A DNA stretch of 64,000 nt from the NCBI RefSeq assembly GCF_022828475.1, contig NZ_CP059557.1, positions 1,178,001-1,242,000 of the forward strand. The letters run 5' to 3'. The DNA is from Saccharopolyspora gloriosae. GTDB taxonomy: Bacteria > Actinomycetota > Actinomycetes > Mycobacteriales > Pseudonocardiaceae. The translations under genes and the position numbers were made by a program. Below are positions 50,692-60,388 of the stretch, one piece after another; positions within the stretch are counted from its first letter, which is position 1, and the number at the start of each line of letters is the position of its first letter. The notes under the pieces are model-generated. The model was not told the DNA's origin and searched no databases. It saw only the letters and a list, made by a program, of their open reading frames with translations.

Positions 50692-50712
50692 ACTTCTCGG
50701 TATCTGAGAAGT
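50692..50712. promoter_or_regulatory. inverted repeat in the ndgR-leuC gap
   Basis: ACTTCTC-GGTATCT-GAGAAGT, 7-bp perfect arms, AT-richer than its surroundings, 13 bases from the regulator start and 64 bases before leuC. A binding site for the IclR protein is inferred from position. Confidence 0.5.
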
Positions 50713-50775
50713 CCACTCTTTGGGACAGTGCCCCGGAACCGGGGTGCGACCACCACATCTCGATGGGGAGGAGCG

Positions 50776-52178
50776 ATGGGCAACACGCTCGCGGAGAAGG
50801 TCTGGGGCGGCCACATCGTGCGCCGAGGCGAAGGTCATGAGCCCGACCTGCTCTACATCGACCTCCACCTCGTGCACGAAGTCACCAGCCCGCAGGCGTT
50901 CGAAGGGCTGCGGCTGGCGGGCCGGCCGGTCCGCCGACCCGACCTCACGATCGCCACCGAGGACCACAACGTGCCCACCACCGGCATCGATCTGCCGATC
51001 GCCGACCCGGTGTCGCGGACTCAGGTGGACACCTTGCGGCGCAACTGCGAGGAATTCGGCGTCCGCCTGCATCCGATGGGCGACGCCGAGCAGGGCATCG
51101 TGCACGTGGTGGGGCCGCAGCTGGGACTCACCCAGCCCGGCACCACGGTGGTGTGCGGCGACAGCCACACCTCCACCCACGGGGCGTTCGGCGCGCTCGC
51201 GTTCGGCATCGGCACCTCCGAGGTGGAGCACGTGCTGGCCACCCAGACGCTGCCGCTGCGCCCGTTCAAGACCATGGCCATCAACGTCGAAGGCACGCTG
51301 CGGCCGGGCGTGACGAGCAAGGACATCATCCTCGCCGTCATCGCCCGGATCGGCACCGGCGGCGGGCAGGGCTACGTCCTGGAATATCGCGGCGAAGCGA
51401 TCCGGCAGCTGTCCATGGAATCCCGCATGACGGTCTGCAACATGTCCATCGAAGCGGGCGCCCGCGCCGGGATGATCGCCCCCGACGAGACGACCTTCGA
51501 GTACCTCAAGGGCCGCCCGCACGCGCCGGAGGGCGCAGACTGGGACGCGGCCGTCGAGTACTGGAAAACGCTGCGCACCGACGAAGACGCCGAGTTCGAC
51601 GCGGAAGTCACCATCGACGCCGACGCGCTCACGCCGTTCGTCACGTGGGGTACCAACCCCGGGCAGGGGCTGCCGCTGGGGACCGGATCCCCGATCCGGC
51701 GGCCATCGGCGACGACTCCGAGCGCTACGCCGTCGAGAAGGCGCTCGCCTACATGGGTCTCGAAGGCGGCACGCCGCTGCGTGAGGTCGCCGTGGACACC
51801 GTCTTCCTCGGTTCCTGCACCAACGGCCGCATCGAGGACCTGCGGGCCGCAGCGGCCGTGCTGGACGGGCGCAAGGTGGCCCAGGACGTGCGGATGCTGG
51901 TGGTGCCCGGCTCGATGAAGGTCCGGCTGCAGGCCGAGACCGAAGGGCTCAACGAGGTTTTCACCGCGGCGGGCGCCGAATGGCGTTCGGCGGGCTGCTC
52001 CATGTGCCTGGGGATGAACCCCGACCAGCTCGCCCCCGGCGAGCGCAGCGCCTCCACCTCGAACCGCAACTTCGAAGGACGGCAAGGCAAAGGCGGCCGC
52101 ACCCACCTGGTCTCCCCGCTGGTCGCCGCAGCCACCGCGGTTCGCGGAACCCTGTCGTCGCCCGACGACCTCGACTGA
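50776..52178 (+). CDS. leuC: 3-isopropylmalate dehydratase large subunit, frameshifted in this sequence
   Basis: An aconitase-family Fe-S enzyme that isomerises isopropylmalate with LeuD. The N-terminal two thirds is intact ([33 protein letters not shown]). After [13 protein letters not shown] the frame breaks and would run to a stop at 51918. The expected continuation ([16 protein letters not shown], the cluster cysteines in [10 protein letters not shown] and [10 protein letters not shown]) is in the next frame and ends at 52178. Adding one G to GGGG at 51678-51681 restores about 467 residues. GGGGAGGAG precedes the ATG. leuD follows after 26 bases. Confidence 0.88.
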
Positions 52179-52204
52179 TTCGCCACGACCCGAAAGGAGC
52201 AACG

Positions 52205-52807
52205 ATGGAACCGTTCACCCAGCACACCGGCGTCGGCGTTCCGCTGCGGCGGTCCAACGTGGACACTGACCAGATCATCCCTGCCGTGTACCTCAAGCGG
52301 GTCGCGCGCACCGGGTTCGAGGACGCGTTGTTCGCCGCGTGGCGCAACGACGACAGTTTCATCCTCAACAACGACGCCTTCCGCAACGGCAGCGTGCTGG
52401 TGGCCGGACCCGACTTCGGCACCGGATCGTCGCGCGAGCACGCCGTTTGGGCGCTCAAGGACTACGGCTTCCGAGTGGTCATCTCCTCTCGGTTCGCCGA
52501 CATCTTCCGCGGCAACTCCGGCAAACAGGGGCTGCTCGCGGCCGAGTGCTCTCAGTCCGATGTGGAACTGCTCTGGAAGCTGCTGGAGAACGAGCCCGGC
52601 ACCCAGGTGACCGTCGATCTGGAAGAGCGGACCGTGCAGGCGAAAGACCTCACCGTCCCGTTCGCCATCGACGACTACACCCGCTGGCGGCTGCTGGAAG
52701 GGCTCGACGACATCGGTTTGACCCTGCGCCACGCCGAGACGATCGACACGTACGAGAAAACCCGCCCTTCCTTCAAGCCGGCGACGCTGCCCGCCCGCGC
52801 GGGCTGA
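52205..52807 (+). CDS. leuD: 3-isopropylmalate dehydratase small subunit
   Basis: A 200-residue LeuD, the swivelling domain partner of LeuC. Landmarks: [39 protein letters not shown], and [23 protein letters not shown] lies before the ATG. Intact. It completes the leuCD operon upstream of hupB, the same order as in mycobacteria. Confidence 0.96.
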   Translation: MEPFTQHTGVGVPLRRSNVDTDQIIPAVYLKRVARTGFEDALFAAWRNDDSFILNNDAFRNGSVLVAGPDFGTGSSREHAVWALKDYGFRVVISSRFADIFRGNSGKQGLLAAECSQSDVELLWKLLENEPGTQVTVDLEERTVQAKDLTVPFAIDDYTRWRLLEGLDDIGLTLRHAETIDTYEKTRPSFKPATLPARAG

Positions 52808-53036
52808 GCCGGATCCGGCCGCGGAGCCTTTTCTCCTTGCTGCGCAGGGAAAATCGGTTTCGCGGCCGGTGTTCACAACCTGACCGGGAAACCCGGCGAT
52901 ACGAGCCCTGAGCCGCCGAAAGCCCCACGCCCCAACGAAAAAATGGGGCGTGGCGAATGGCATTCGGCAGTTCGGGGCTTTACCGTGGGTTTTGAGTCGG
53001 CCCGACGGGGCCGTTGTTGTCCTGGGAGGGACTGAA

Positions 53037-53837
53037 GTGAACAAAGCCCAACTCATCGAGGCACTCGCGGAACGCCTCGGCGACAAGAAGACCGCCAGTC
53101 AGGCGGTAGAGGGCGTCGTGGACCTCATCGTCCGCAACGTCAACAAGGGCGAAAAGGTCAACATCACCGGCTTCGGTGTCTTCGAGAAGCGTGCACGTGC
53201 CGCCCGCACCGCGCGCAACCCGCGCACCGGCGAGGCCGTCAAGGTGAAGAAGACCAACGTCCCGGCATTCCGCGCCGGCACCCAGTTCAAGGAAGTCGTG
53301 GGCGGCAGCCGGAAACTGCCCCGCGCGACCGCCGCGAAGTCGGCGGGCACCAAGTCCGCGGGCACCCGCACCACCGCGACGAAGACCGCGGGCACCGGGC
53401 GTGCCGCGGCCAAGTCCACCGGTACGGCGACCAAGGCTCCTGCCACCAAGGCGGCGGGCACCCGCAGCACGGCCAAGACGGCGGCAGCCACCAAGACCGC
53501 GCCGAAGAAGGCCGCCACCACGCGGTCCAGCGCGAAGCCGGCCGCCACCAAGGCCGCGCCGAAGACGGCGGCGGGCAGCAAGGCCACCGCGGCCAAGTCC
53601 ACCGGCACCAAGGCGACCGCGACCAAGGCCGCCACCGGCAAGACCACGGCTTCCAAGGCCACGGCGAGCAAGGCGGCGCCGAAGAAGGCCGCCACCACCA
53701 AGGCCGCGCCGAAGGCCGCCGCCACGAAGTCGACCGCCAAGGGCTCCGCCGCGAAGACCTCGGCGGCCAAGACGTCGACCTCGACCGCCAAGGCCTCCGC
53801 GGGCAAGACGACCGCGCGCAAGACCGCCAAGAAGTGA
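53037..53837 (+). CDS. hupB: HU-family nucleoid protein with long Lys/Ala tail
   Basis: A 266-residue actinobacterial HupB. Residues 1-92 are the HU fold ([40 protein letters not shown] and the arm [19 protein letters not shown]). The remaining 170 residues are a histone H1-like tail of KxAA, KSTGTKA and APKKA repeats, longer than the roughly 120-residue tail of mycobacterial HupB. The tail increases DNA binding and is acetylated in mycobacteria. GGGAGG precedes the GTG. The tail repeats resemble those at the N terminus of PPK (57520-60333). Confidence 0.95.
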   Translation: MNKAQLIEALAERLGDKKTASQAVEGVVDLIVRNVNKGEKVNITGFGVFEKRARAARTARNPRTGEAVKVKKTNVPAFRAGTQFKEVVGGSRKLPRATAAKSAGTKSAGTRTTATKTAGTGRAAAKSTGTATKAPATKAAGTRSTAKTAAATKTAPKKAATTRSSAKPAATKAAPKTAAGSKATAAKSTGTKATATKAATGKTTASKATASKAAPKKAATTKAAPKAAATKSTAKGSAAKTSAAKTSTSTAKASAGKTTARKTAKK

Positions 53838-54007
53838 GCGCTCGCCGCCTGAGCGAGCCGAATTTCGCAGGCGTTCGCGGGTGGCGTCCCCGCACACGGC
53901 GCAGCGTCACCCGCGCCACGCGCGGCGGCGGAGCGACGTGCGGCCCCGGTACCCGTGCCACGGGCACCGAGGCCTCGCACGGATCACAGTGCTCCGACGG
54001 TTCTCAG

Positions 54008-54053
54008 CGATGATCCCGGTGCGATCGCGAAGGCGATCGGGCCGGGATCATCG
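54008..54053. terminator. long hairpin downstream of hupB
   Basis: CGATGATCCCGG-TG-CGATCGC pairs with GCGATCG-GG-CCGGGATCATCG around GAAG-type loop bases, about 170 bases after hupB. It has no T run. It may end the hupB transcript or be a separate palindromic repeat. The rest of 53838-54119 holds weak copies of the CGAAGTC/GGCGAAGCC repeat words and no gene. Confidence 0.6.
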
Positions 54054-54119
54054 CCGTTCCACCCCAAAACCTTCGCCCACCGACGAAGTCGTGCACTCGA
54101 TGGCGAAGCCACGCGCTTA

Positions 54120-55027
54120 GGGGTCCTTGCAGAATGATCTTGTTTTGGCATGGTGGGGGTGTGTGTTGATCGCGTTTGTGGTTGGAGCGTGGGATGTCTC
54201 GCCCGAGGCCGTGGGAGGTCAGTGACGAGCTGTGGGCGGTGATCGCACCGTTGCTGCCCAGGCATGAACGAAGGTTTCGGCATCCGGGGCGGTGTCGGAT
54301 CGATGACCGTAAGGCGTTGCAGGGTGTGTTGTTCGTGCTCTACACCGGTATCCAGTGGGAGTTCCTGCCCCAGGAACTCGGGTTCGGTTCGGGCTCGACG
54401 TGCTGGCGCCGGTTGGCGGAGTGGCAGCAGGCCGGTGTCTGGGAACAGCTGGAGGAGGTCCTGCTGGCCAAGCTGCGTGCGGCCGATCAGCTGGATTTCT
54501 CCCGCGCAGTGGTGGACTCCTCGCAGATCCAGGCCAAACGAGGACGTGGTTCCCCAAAAGTGGGCAAGAGCCCGGTTGATCGGGGCAGGCCGGGCTCGAA
54601 ACACCACATCATCACCGACGCCCGCGGAACCCCGCTACAAGTGCTGCTGACCGGCAGCAACCGCAACGACGTCACCCAGCTGATACCGCTGATCGAGGCG
54701 GTCCCACCGGTACGCGGAGTCCGAGGCCGACCCCGCCGCACACCCCGTCACGTCTACGCCGACCGCGGCTATGACCACGACAAATACCGGCACCAGCTAC
54801 GGGACCGCAACATCACACCCCGCATCGCACGTCGCGGTGATCAGCACGAATCCGGCCTCGGCACACTCCGCTGGGTCGTCGAAGCCGCCTTCGCCTGGCT
54901 CCACGGTCCCCGCAAACTCCGCATCCGCTGGGAAACCCGCGACGACATCCACGAAGGCCTACTCCACCTCACCCACTGCATGATCCTCGCCCGCAAACTC
55001 CTTGCCACAGCATTCTGAAAGGACCCC
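54120..55027 (+). mobile_element. IS5-family insertion sequence, complete
   Basis: A 908-bp element bounded by 17-bp inverted repeats GGGGTCCTTGCAGAATG and CATTCTGAAAGGACCCC (one mismatch) and flanked on both sides by TTA (54117-54119 and 55028-55030), a 3-bp target duplication as known for the IS1031 branch of IS5. It carries one intact DDE transposase gene. The intact ends and frame suggest recent arrival. It landed in the repeat-rich gap downstream of hupB. Confidence 0.9.
54194..55018 (+). CDS. IS5-family transposase
   Basis: A 274-residue single-frame transposase. The N-terminal DUF4096-type domain (VSDELWAVIAPLLPRH, GVLFVLYTGIQWEFLPQELG) is followed by the DDE core: Asp in AVVDSSQIQAKRG, Asp in YADRGYDHDKYR and Glu in RWVVEAAFAWLHGPRKLRIR. 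The ATG at 54194 is chosen; the frame extends 18 bases further. Its stop is ten bases from the element's right end. Confidence 0.93.
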   Translation: MSRPRPWEVSDELWAVIAPLLPRHERRFRHPGRCRIDDRKALQGVLFVLYTGIQWEFLPQELGFGSGSTCWRRLAEWQQAGVWEQLEEVLLAKLRAADQLDFSRAVVDSSQIQAKRGRGSPKVGKSPVDRGRPGSKHHIITDARGTPLQVLLTGSNRNDVTQLIPLIEAVPPVRGVRGRPRRTPRHVYADRGYDHDKYRHQLRDRNITPRIARRGDQHESGLGTLRWVVEAAFAWLHGPRKLRIRWETRDDIHEGLLHLTHCMILARKLLATAF

Positions 55028-55039
55028 TTAGGCGACGAA

Positions 55040-55232
55040 GTCCGCGAAGGACGGCGAATCCCCGCCTGCTGCCCGGCCCAAGCCCGTGCTTCACGGCAAA
55101 GCCGTGCCTGACGCCGCAGCCGTGCAGTGGGCGGCGAAGCCCGCGAAGGGCGGGCGAAGCCCCGCCTGCCTCGCGGCGATAGCCGTGCCTTGCGGCCGAA
55201 GGCCGTGCCTGTATGTGCGAAGCACATAGCCC
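55040..55232. repeat. companion short repeats of family A copy 5
   Basis: At least six imperfect units on the theme CACGGC(A)AAGCCGTGCCTG / GGCGAAGCC / GCCTGCCTCGCGGCGATAGCC, ending GTGCGAAGCACATAGCCCAC. This is the longest companion block in the window. The IS5 element is inserted at its left edge. Confidence 0.65.
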
Positions 55233-55253
55233 ACGTCACAAAGCCGACCACCG

Positions 55254-55352
55254 GCGGGTTCTCAGCGGCCTTCTCGCGAGGACGGCTTTTTCCCTCGTGG
55301 CGGAGCCACTTGGGAAAAAGATCCCGCAGCGAGAAGGCCGCTGAGGTTCCGC
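55254..55352. repeat. two-tier palindromic repeat, family A copy 5
   Basis: Inverted orientation. The outer stem is CTCAGCGGCCTTCTCGC with its exact complement, a third stem version. The inner stem is GGCTTTTTCCCTCGTGG with CCACTTGGGAAAAAG. It lies 3' of mutT1. The IS481-family element is inserted immediately at its edge, and its 6-bp target duplication includes the last two bases of the palindrome. Confidence 0.88.
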
Positions 55353-55356
55353 TACC

Positions 55357-56463
55357 TGTTGTGTCTCGGGAGGTTGTGAACGGGGGACACGGGGCGGATG
55401 ATCTTGGAATGAGTGAGGACCTCCGGGTTCGGTGTGGATCACGACATCTGCACCGAATACCTGGAGGTCCTCGTGTGTCACCGTAACGCTCCGTTGACTG
55501 AGACGGGCAGGCTGCGTCTGGCTCGGTGTGTCGTGGACGATCGCTGGCCGTTGCGGCGTGCGGCTGAGCGTTTCCAAGTCTCGCCCAGCACCGCGCAACG
55601 GTGGGCGGATCGGTATCGCACCGAGGGCGAGGCGGGGATGGCAGACCGGTCCTCGCGTCCGCATCACAGTCCGCGGCGCACTCCGTCGCGCACCGAGCGG
55701 CGGATCATCAAGGTCCGGGTGATCCGCCGGTGGGGGCCGGCACGGATCGCGTTTTTGCTGGGCTTGAACCCGGCTACCGTGCACCGGGTCTTGGGCCGCT
55801 ACAGGCTGGCCCGGCTCGCACACCTGGACCGGGCCACCGGGCGGGTGATCCGCCGCTACGAGTACCCGCAGCCCGGCGGCCTCGTCCACGTCGACATCAA
55901 GAAAGTCGGCAACGTCCCCGACGGCGGCGGCAGCAAAGTCCTCGGCCGCCAGGCCGGCAGCCACAACAGCCAGGCCACCGTCACCGACCGCCGCCGCGCC
56001 GGCGGGAAGAAACCCGCCATCGGCTACAGCTACCTGCACAACGCCGTCGATGACCACTCGCGGCTTGCCTACACCGAAATCCTTCCCGACGAGACACGCG
56101 AAACCGCCGCCGCGTTCTGGCAACGAGCACACACATTCTTCACCGATGCCGGGATCACCGTGCTCCGAGTACTGACCGACAACGGCTCCTGCTACCGCTC
56201 CCACCTCTGGACCGCCACACTCACCGCCGCCGGCATCACACACCTCCGCACCCGCCCCTACCGACCCCAAACCAACGGCAAAGTCGAACGCTACAACCGC
56301 ACCCTGCTCGACGAATGGGCCTACGCCCAGCTCTACCTCTCCGACACCGAACGCCGAAACGCCCTCCCACACTGGCTCCACACCTACAATCACCACCGCG
56401 GCCACACCGCACTCGGCGGCCACCCACCCGCCAGCCGCGTCCCCAACCTCACAAGACACAACA
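55357..56463 (+). mobile_element. IS481-family insertion sequence, complete
   Basis: A 1107-bp element with 19-bp terminal inverted repeats TGTTGTGTCTCGGGAGGTT and AACCTCACAAGACACAACA (17 of 19 pair) and a 6-bp target duplication GCTACC on both sides (55351-55356 and 56464-56469). The empty site can be rebuilt as TGAGGTTCCGCTACCCGACC, which is the standard flank of a family A palindrome. The right inverted repeat lies inside the transposase reading frame. Confidence 0.9.
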
Positions 56464-56522
56464 GCTACCCGACCACCAAAGCAAAAAGACCCGCTCAACC
56501 CCCAGAAGGATCGGCCAAGTAA
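55473..56522 (+). CDS. IS481-family transposase
   Basis: A 349-residue transposase. The N-terminal helix-turn-helix (LARCVVDDRWPLRRAAERFQ, VSPSTAQRWADRYRTEGEAG) is followed by the rve/DDE core: Asp in LVHVDIKKVGN, Asp in VLTDNGSCYRS and Glu in NGKVERYNRTLLDEW. The GTG at 55473 has GGAGG six bases upstream. That site is buried in a 10-bp hairpin (55415-55424 with 55463-55472). The frame passes through the right end of the element, and the last 20 residues and the TAA stop come from host DNA, overlapping mutT1 on the other strand by 28 bases. Confidence 0.92.
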   Translation: MCHRNAPLTETGRLRLARCVVDDRWPLRRAAERFQVSPSTAQRWADRYRTEGEAGMADRSSRPHHSPRRTPSRTERRIIKVRVIRRWGPARIAFLLGLNPATVHRVLGRYRLARLAHLDRATGRVIRRYEYPQPGGLVHVDIKKVGNVPDGGGSKVLGRQAGSHNSQATVTDRRRAGGKKPAIGYSYLHNAVDDHSRLAYTEILPDETRETAAAFWQRAHTFFTDAGITVLRVLTDNGSCYRSHLWTATLTAAGITHLRTRPYRPQTNGKVERYNRTLLDEWAYAQLYLSDTERRNALPHWLHTYNHHRGHTALGGHPPASRVPNLTRHNSYPTTKAKRPAQPPEGSAK

Positions 56523-57523
56523 GTGGCCGATACGAGGCGTAGGAGCGGGCCGGAGCCGTTGCCGGTGTGGGCGTCGCGGCTGAAGCGCAGCGTCCACACG
56601 CTTCCCTTGGCGCTGACCACGTCGCCGCTGACGGCCTCGCCCACCGTGGCCGTGTCGCCCACTGCCTCGCCCGGCTCGGCCGGGTGCAGCGCGGCGGACT
56701 CCACCAGGCGAGTCACCAGGTCCGGGATCACGCCGCCTTGGCTGCACACGACCGCGGTGCCCGAGCCCGCGGCGATCCGCAGCAACCGGTGCACGGCCGC
56801 GTCCGGATCGGCCTGGTAGCCCTCTTCGGACAGCAGCGGCTCCGGGGCGACCTCGATGCCCAGGTCCGCCGCCACCGGCTCCACCGTCTGCGCGCAGCGA
56901 ATCCGCGGGGCCGCGTACACCCGTTCCGGGCCGAACAGCGGCAGCCAGGAGCTCAGCGCGTCGCGTTGCCTGCGGCCCGCTCCGGACAGCGGGCGCCGGG
57001 TGTCGTCGTCGTCGAAGTCCGATCGTTTCCCGGCCTTCGCGTGCCGAACCAGCAGCAGCGTCACCGGATCGTCGGGCAGCGCCGTGAACTCGTCCAGCAC
57101 GTGCCGGTCCTGGGGGTAGCTCAGCAGTTCCCGCGCCTTCGGCAGCGCCGTCCACACGAGTTCGTCGACCTCGTCGTTGACCTCGAAGTGGCCGTCGCCC
57201 GCGCGGGCCGTGAAGTAGTCCACCTGCTTGCCGGTGTCGCCGTCGGCTCCCGGCACCTCGTAGCTGACCCGGCTCAGGAAACCGGCGAGCACGCAGCCGA
57301 ACCCGGTCTCCTCCAGCACTTCTCGCGCCGCGGCGTGCGCGGAGGTCTCACCCGGATCGAGCTTTCCCTTCGGCAGCGACCAATCGTCGTACCGCGGCCG
57401 GTGCACCACGGCCACCTCGGGCGTCCCGTCGGCACGCGGGCGCCACAACACGGCGCCCGCGGCGTGGACCGTCACCGGCCGGCTCGTCGTCATCGGCTGT
57501 TCCGGTTCGTGCTGAGCGGTCAT
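56495..57523 (-). CDS. mutT1: MutT1-type NUDIX hydrolase / histidine phosphatase fusion
   Basis: A 342-residue two-domain protein. Residues 15-140 are a NUDIX hydrolase with its Nudix box [24 protein letters not shown]. Residues 155-342 are a histidine phosphatase ([14 protein letters not shown] with catalytic [17 protein letters not shown]). Mycobacterial MutT1 of this design removes 8-oxo-dGTP and related oxidised or diadenosine nucleotides. The ATG at 57523 overlaps the ppk stop (ATGA); an ATG ten codons later is an alternative. It is the last gene of cofC-ppk-mutT1. Its 3' end now abuts the IS481 element. Confidence 0.93.
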   Translation of the reverse strand: MTAQHEPEQPMTTSRPVTVHAAGAVLWRPRADGTPEVAVVHRPRYDDWSLPKGKLDPGETSAHAAAREVLEETGFGCVLAGFLSRVSYEVPGADGDTGKQVDYFTARAGDGHFEVNDEVDELVWTALPKARELLSYPQDRHVLDEFTALPDDPVTLLLVRHAKAGKRSDFDDDDTRRPLSGAGRRQRDALSSWLPLFGPERVYAAPRIRCAQTVEPVAADLGIEVAPEPLLSEEGYQADPDAAVHRLLRIAAGSGTAVVCSQGGVIPDLVTRLVESAALHPAEPGEAVGDTATVGEAVSGDVVSAKGSVWTLRFSRDAHTGNGSGPLLRLVSATYLADPSGG

Positions 57524-60333
57524 GACACCTTCGCCCCGTGCTGGCGCAACATTTCCGCCTGGTGGTCGCGAACCTGCTCACCGCTGCGCGGCGAGGCCTC
57601 CCAGTCGCCCTTGGCGTTGAGCACCCAGCAGCGCGTCGACGGGTGCAGCGCCGAATCCAGCATCGCGTCCAGCTGCTCGGTCAGCTTCGGGTCGACCACC
57701 CGCACCTGCGCCTCGATACGGCGATCCAGGTTGCGGTGCATCATGTCCGCGCTGCCGATCCAGCGTTCGTCGATGCCGACGAAGTGGAACACCCGCGAGT
57801 GCTCCAGGAAACGGCCCAGGATCGACCGCACTTCGATGTTCTCGCTGAGGCCCTCGACCCCGGCCTGCAGCGCGCAGATGCCGCGCACCACGATCCGGAT
57901 CGGCACGCCCGCCAGCGAAGCCCGGTACAGCGCGTCGATGATCTGCTCGTCGACCAGCGAGTTGACCTTCATCCGGATTCCGCACGGCTGCCCGGCGCGG
58001 GCGCGCTCGGCCTCCGCTTCGATGCGTTCCACGATGCCGAGCCGGATGCCGTACGGCGACACCAGGATCCGCCGGTACGTGCCGTGCCGGGCGTAGCCGG
58101 TGAGCACGTTGAACAGGTCGGTGAGGTCCGCGCCCACTTCGGGGGCGGCCGTCAGCAGACCCAAGTCCTCGTAGGTGCGGGCCGTCTTCGGGTTGTAGTT
58201 ACCGGTGCCCAGGTGGCAGTAACGGCGGATCGTGGCGCCTTCCTGGCGCACCACCAGTGCCGTCTTGCAGTGCGTTTTCAGGCCTACCAGGCCGTAAACC
58301 ACGTGCACGCCGGAACGTTCCAGGGTGCGCGCCCACTGGATGTTGGCCTGCTCGTCGAAGCGGGCCTTCAGCTCGACCAGCGCCACCACCTGCTTGCCCG
58401 CTTCGGCGGCGTCGATCAGCGCGTTCACGATCGGCGAGTCGCCGGAGGTGCGGTACAGCGTTTGCTTGATGGCCAGCACGTGCGGGTCGGCGGCGGCTTG
58501 CTCGATGAACCGCTGCACCGACGTGGAGAACGCGTCGTACGGGTGGTGCACCAGCACGTCGCCTTCGCGCAGCGTCGCGAAGATGCTCTTCGGCGTCTGG
58601 CCCTCCGCGAACGCCGGGTGCGTGGCGGGCACGAACGGCGGGTTCTTCAGGTCCGGGCGTTGCAGCTTGTCCAACTGGAACAGGCAGGACAGGTCCAGCA
58701 GCCCCGGCACCTCGACCACGTCGTGCGCGTCGACTTCGAGCTCCCGCAGCAGGAGTTCGAGCATCGTCTCGCTCATCGTGTCGGTGACTTCCAGGCGCAC
58801 CGGCGGGCCGAACCGGCGCCGCGCCAGTTCCCGCTCCATGGCTTGCAGCAGGTCCTCGTCGCGGTCCTCCTCCACTTCGAGGTCCGCGTTGCGGGTGACC
58901 CGGAAGATGTGGTGGTCGCTGATGTCCATGCCGGGGAACAACTTGTCCAGGTGCGCGGCGATGAGTTCTTCCAGCGGCAGGAACGTCGCCCGCTCGTTCT
59001 CCCGATCGGCTTCCACGCGGATCAGCCGCGGCACGTTGTCGGGGACTTTCACGCGGGCGAACCGGCGCAGGCCCTCCTCCGGGTCGCTGACGGTGACCGC
59101 GAGGTTCAGCGACAACCCCGAGATGTACGGGAACGGGTGCGCGGGGTCGACCGCCAGCGGTGTGAGCACCGGGAAGATGTGGTCATCGAAGTAGCGGCCC
59201 AGCACTCCCCGCTCGGGTCCGTCGAGCTGTTCCCAGCGCATGATCTGGATGCCGTTGGCCTCCAGCTCCGGAACCAGCTCGTCGAGGAAGGTGCGGCCCA
59301 GTTTCTCGGTGAGGTCCTGATTGCGGGCCGCGATGCGGGCGAGCTGCTCGTGCGGGGTGAGCCCGTCGGCGCTGCGCACCGACAGCCCGGTCTCCTCGCG
59401 GCGCTTCAGGCCCGCGACGCGGACCATGTAGAACTCGTCCAGGTTGGAGGCGAAGATCGCCAGGAACTTGGCGCGTTCCAGGACCGGCTGCGAGGGGTCC
59501 TCGGCGACCGCGAGCACGCGGGCGTTGAAGTCCAGCCAGGACAGCTCGCGGTTGAGGTAGCGGTTGTCGGGCAGGTCGGTGCTGGCGGCGGCGCGGGTCA
59601 CCGCCGGCGGCACGGCGGGCACGCGGGCGCCTTCGCCGTTGACGGGCTGCTTCGGTGCCGGGGGAATCTCTGGGGCGACGTTGGTGCTCGTCGTGGTGGT
59701 GGCGGGCTTCGCGGTTCGCGTCCGGGACGTGCTCGGCTTCGCGGCGGGGGAGCCCGTGCTGCGCGGGGCGGCCTTGGCCGTGGAGGTGCGTGTGGTGGAT
59801 TTCGCGGAGGCGGACCTGGAAGTCGTGGATTTGGCTCCGCTGGATTTCGCGGCCGTGGACTTGGCGGCAGTGGACTTGGCGGCCGTGGTTTTCGCGGCCG
59901 TGGACTTGGCGGCCGTGGATTTCGCGGCCGTGGATTTCGCGGCCGTGGACTTAGTGCCCGTGGACTTCGCAGCGGTGGACTTGGGCGTCGTCGACTTGGA
60001 TGTCGTGGACTTCGCCGTGCCGGACCTCGTGGTTCCGGTCTTCGTCGTGCCGGATTCCGCCGCACCGGACTTCGCCGCGCCGCGCTTCGCAGCCGTCCCG
60101 GACGTGCCGGACGACCGCGACCCGGCCGATCTCGTGGGCGTGGACTTCGCCCCGGAGTCCACATCGCCGGAACCGTCCGGTCGAGCCGCCGCCTTCTGCC
60201 TGGTCGTCCGGCTCCCGCGGCCGGATTTCGACGAGTTCTGACGAGCACCGGCGGACCCGGCGGTCGACGAGGTCGGGCGTTGCACGGAGTCACTGATCTC
60301 GTGATCGCTGCTGTCGGTACTCACAACGTCCAT
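57520..60333 (-). CDS. ppk: polyphosphate kinase PPK1 with histone H1-like N-terminal tail
   Basis: A protein of about 937 residues. The last 685 form a normal PPK1: N domain ([20 protein letters not shown]), head domain, and catalytic domains with the phospho-His region [21 protein letters not shown] and [16 protein letters not shown]-type text (here [31 protein letters not shown]). It polymerises phosphate from ATP. The first 250 residues are low complexity, with many AAKST units at about 105-175 and Ser/Thr/Lys-rich flanks, not seen in most PPKs. Possible starts are 60348, 60333 and 60324; all keep the tail. It overlaps mutT1 by four bases. Confidence 0.93.
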   Translation of the reverse strand: MDVVSTDSSDHEISDSVQRPTSSTAGSAGARQNSSKSGRGSRTTRQKAAARPDGSGDVDSGAKSTPTRSAGSRSSGTSGTAAKRGAAKSGAAESGTTKTGTTRSGTAKSTTSKSTTPKSTAAKSTGTKSTAAKSTAAKSTAAKSTAAKTTAAKSTAAKSTAAKSSGAKSTTSRSASAKSTTRTSTAKAAPRSTGSPAAKPSTSRTRTAKPATTTTSTNVAPEIPPAPKQPVNGEGARVPAVPPAVTRAAASTDLPDNRYLNRELSWLDFNARVLAVAEDPSQPVLERAKFLAIFASNLDEFYMVRVAGLKRREETGLSVRSADGLTPHEQLARIAARNQDLTEKLGRTFLDELVPELEANGIQIMRWEQLDGPERGVLGRYFDDHIFPVLTPLAVDPAHPFPYISGLSLNLAVTVSDPEEGLRRFARVKVPDNVPRLIRVEADRENERATFLPLEELIAAHLDKLFPGMDISDHHIFRVTRNADLEVEEDRDEDLLQAMERELARRRFGPPVRLEVTDTMSETMLELLLRELEVDAHDVVEVPGLLDLSCLFQLDKLQRPDLKNPPFVPATHPAFAEGQTPKSIFATLREGDVLVHHPYDAFSTSVQRFIEQAAADPHVLAIKQTLYRTSGDSPIVNALIDAAEAGKQVVALVELKARFDEQANIQWARTLERSGVHVVYGLVGLKTHCKTALVVRQEGATIRRYCHLGTGNYNPKTARTYEDLGLLTAAPEVGADLTDLFNVLTGYARHGTYRRILVSPYGIRLGIVERIEAEAERARAGQPCGIRMKVNSLVDEQIIDALYRASLAGVPIRIVVRGICALQAGVEGLSENIEVRSILGRFLEHSRVFHFVGIDERWIGSADMMHRNLDRRIEAQVRVVDPKLTEQLDAMLDSALHPSTRCWVLNAKGDWEASPRSGEQVRDHQAEMLRQHGAKVS

Positions 60334-60388
60334 TCTCACCCATGTCATGGCCGTCTCTCGACCTTTGTCACAGGGAACACCACACAGG

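Noticed and set aside
53037-53837. Frameshift or repeat artefact in hupB because of its low-complexity tail
   Set aside because: The frame is continuous, the Lys/Ala tail is normal for actinobacterial HupB and the stop is preceded by a typical KTAKK end.
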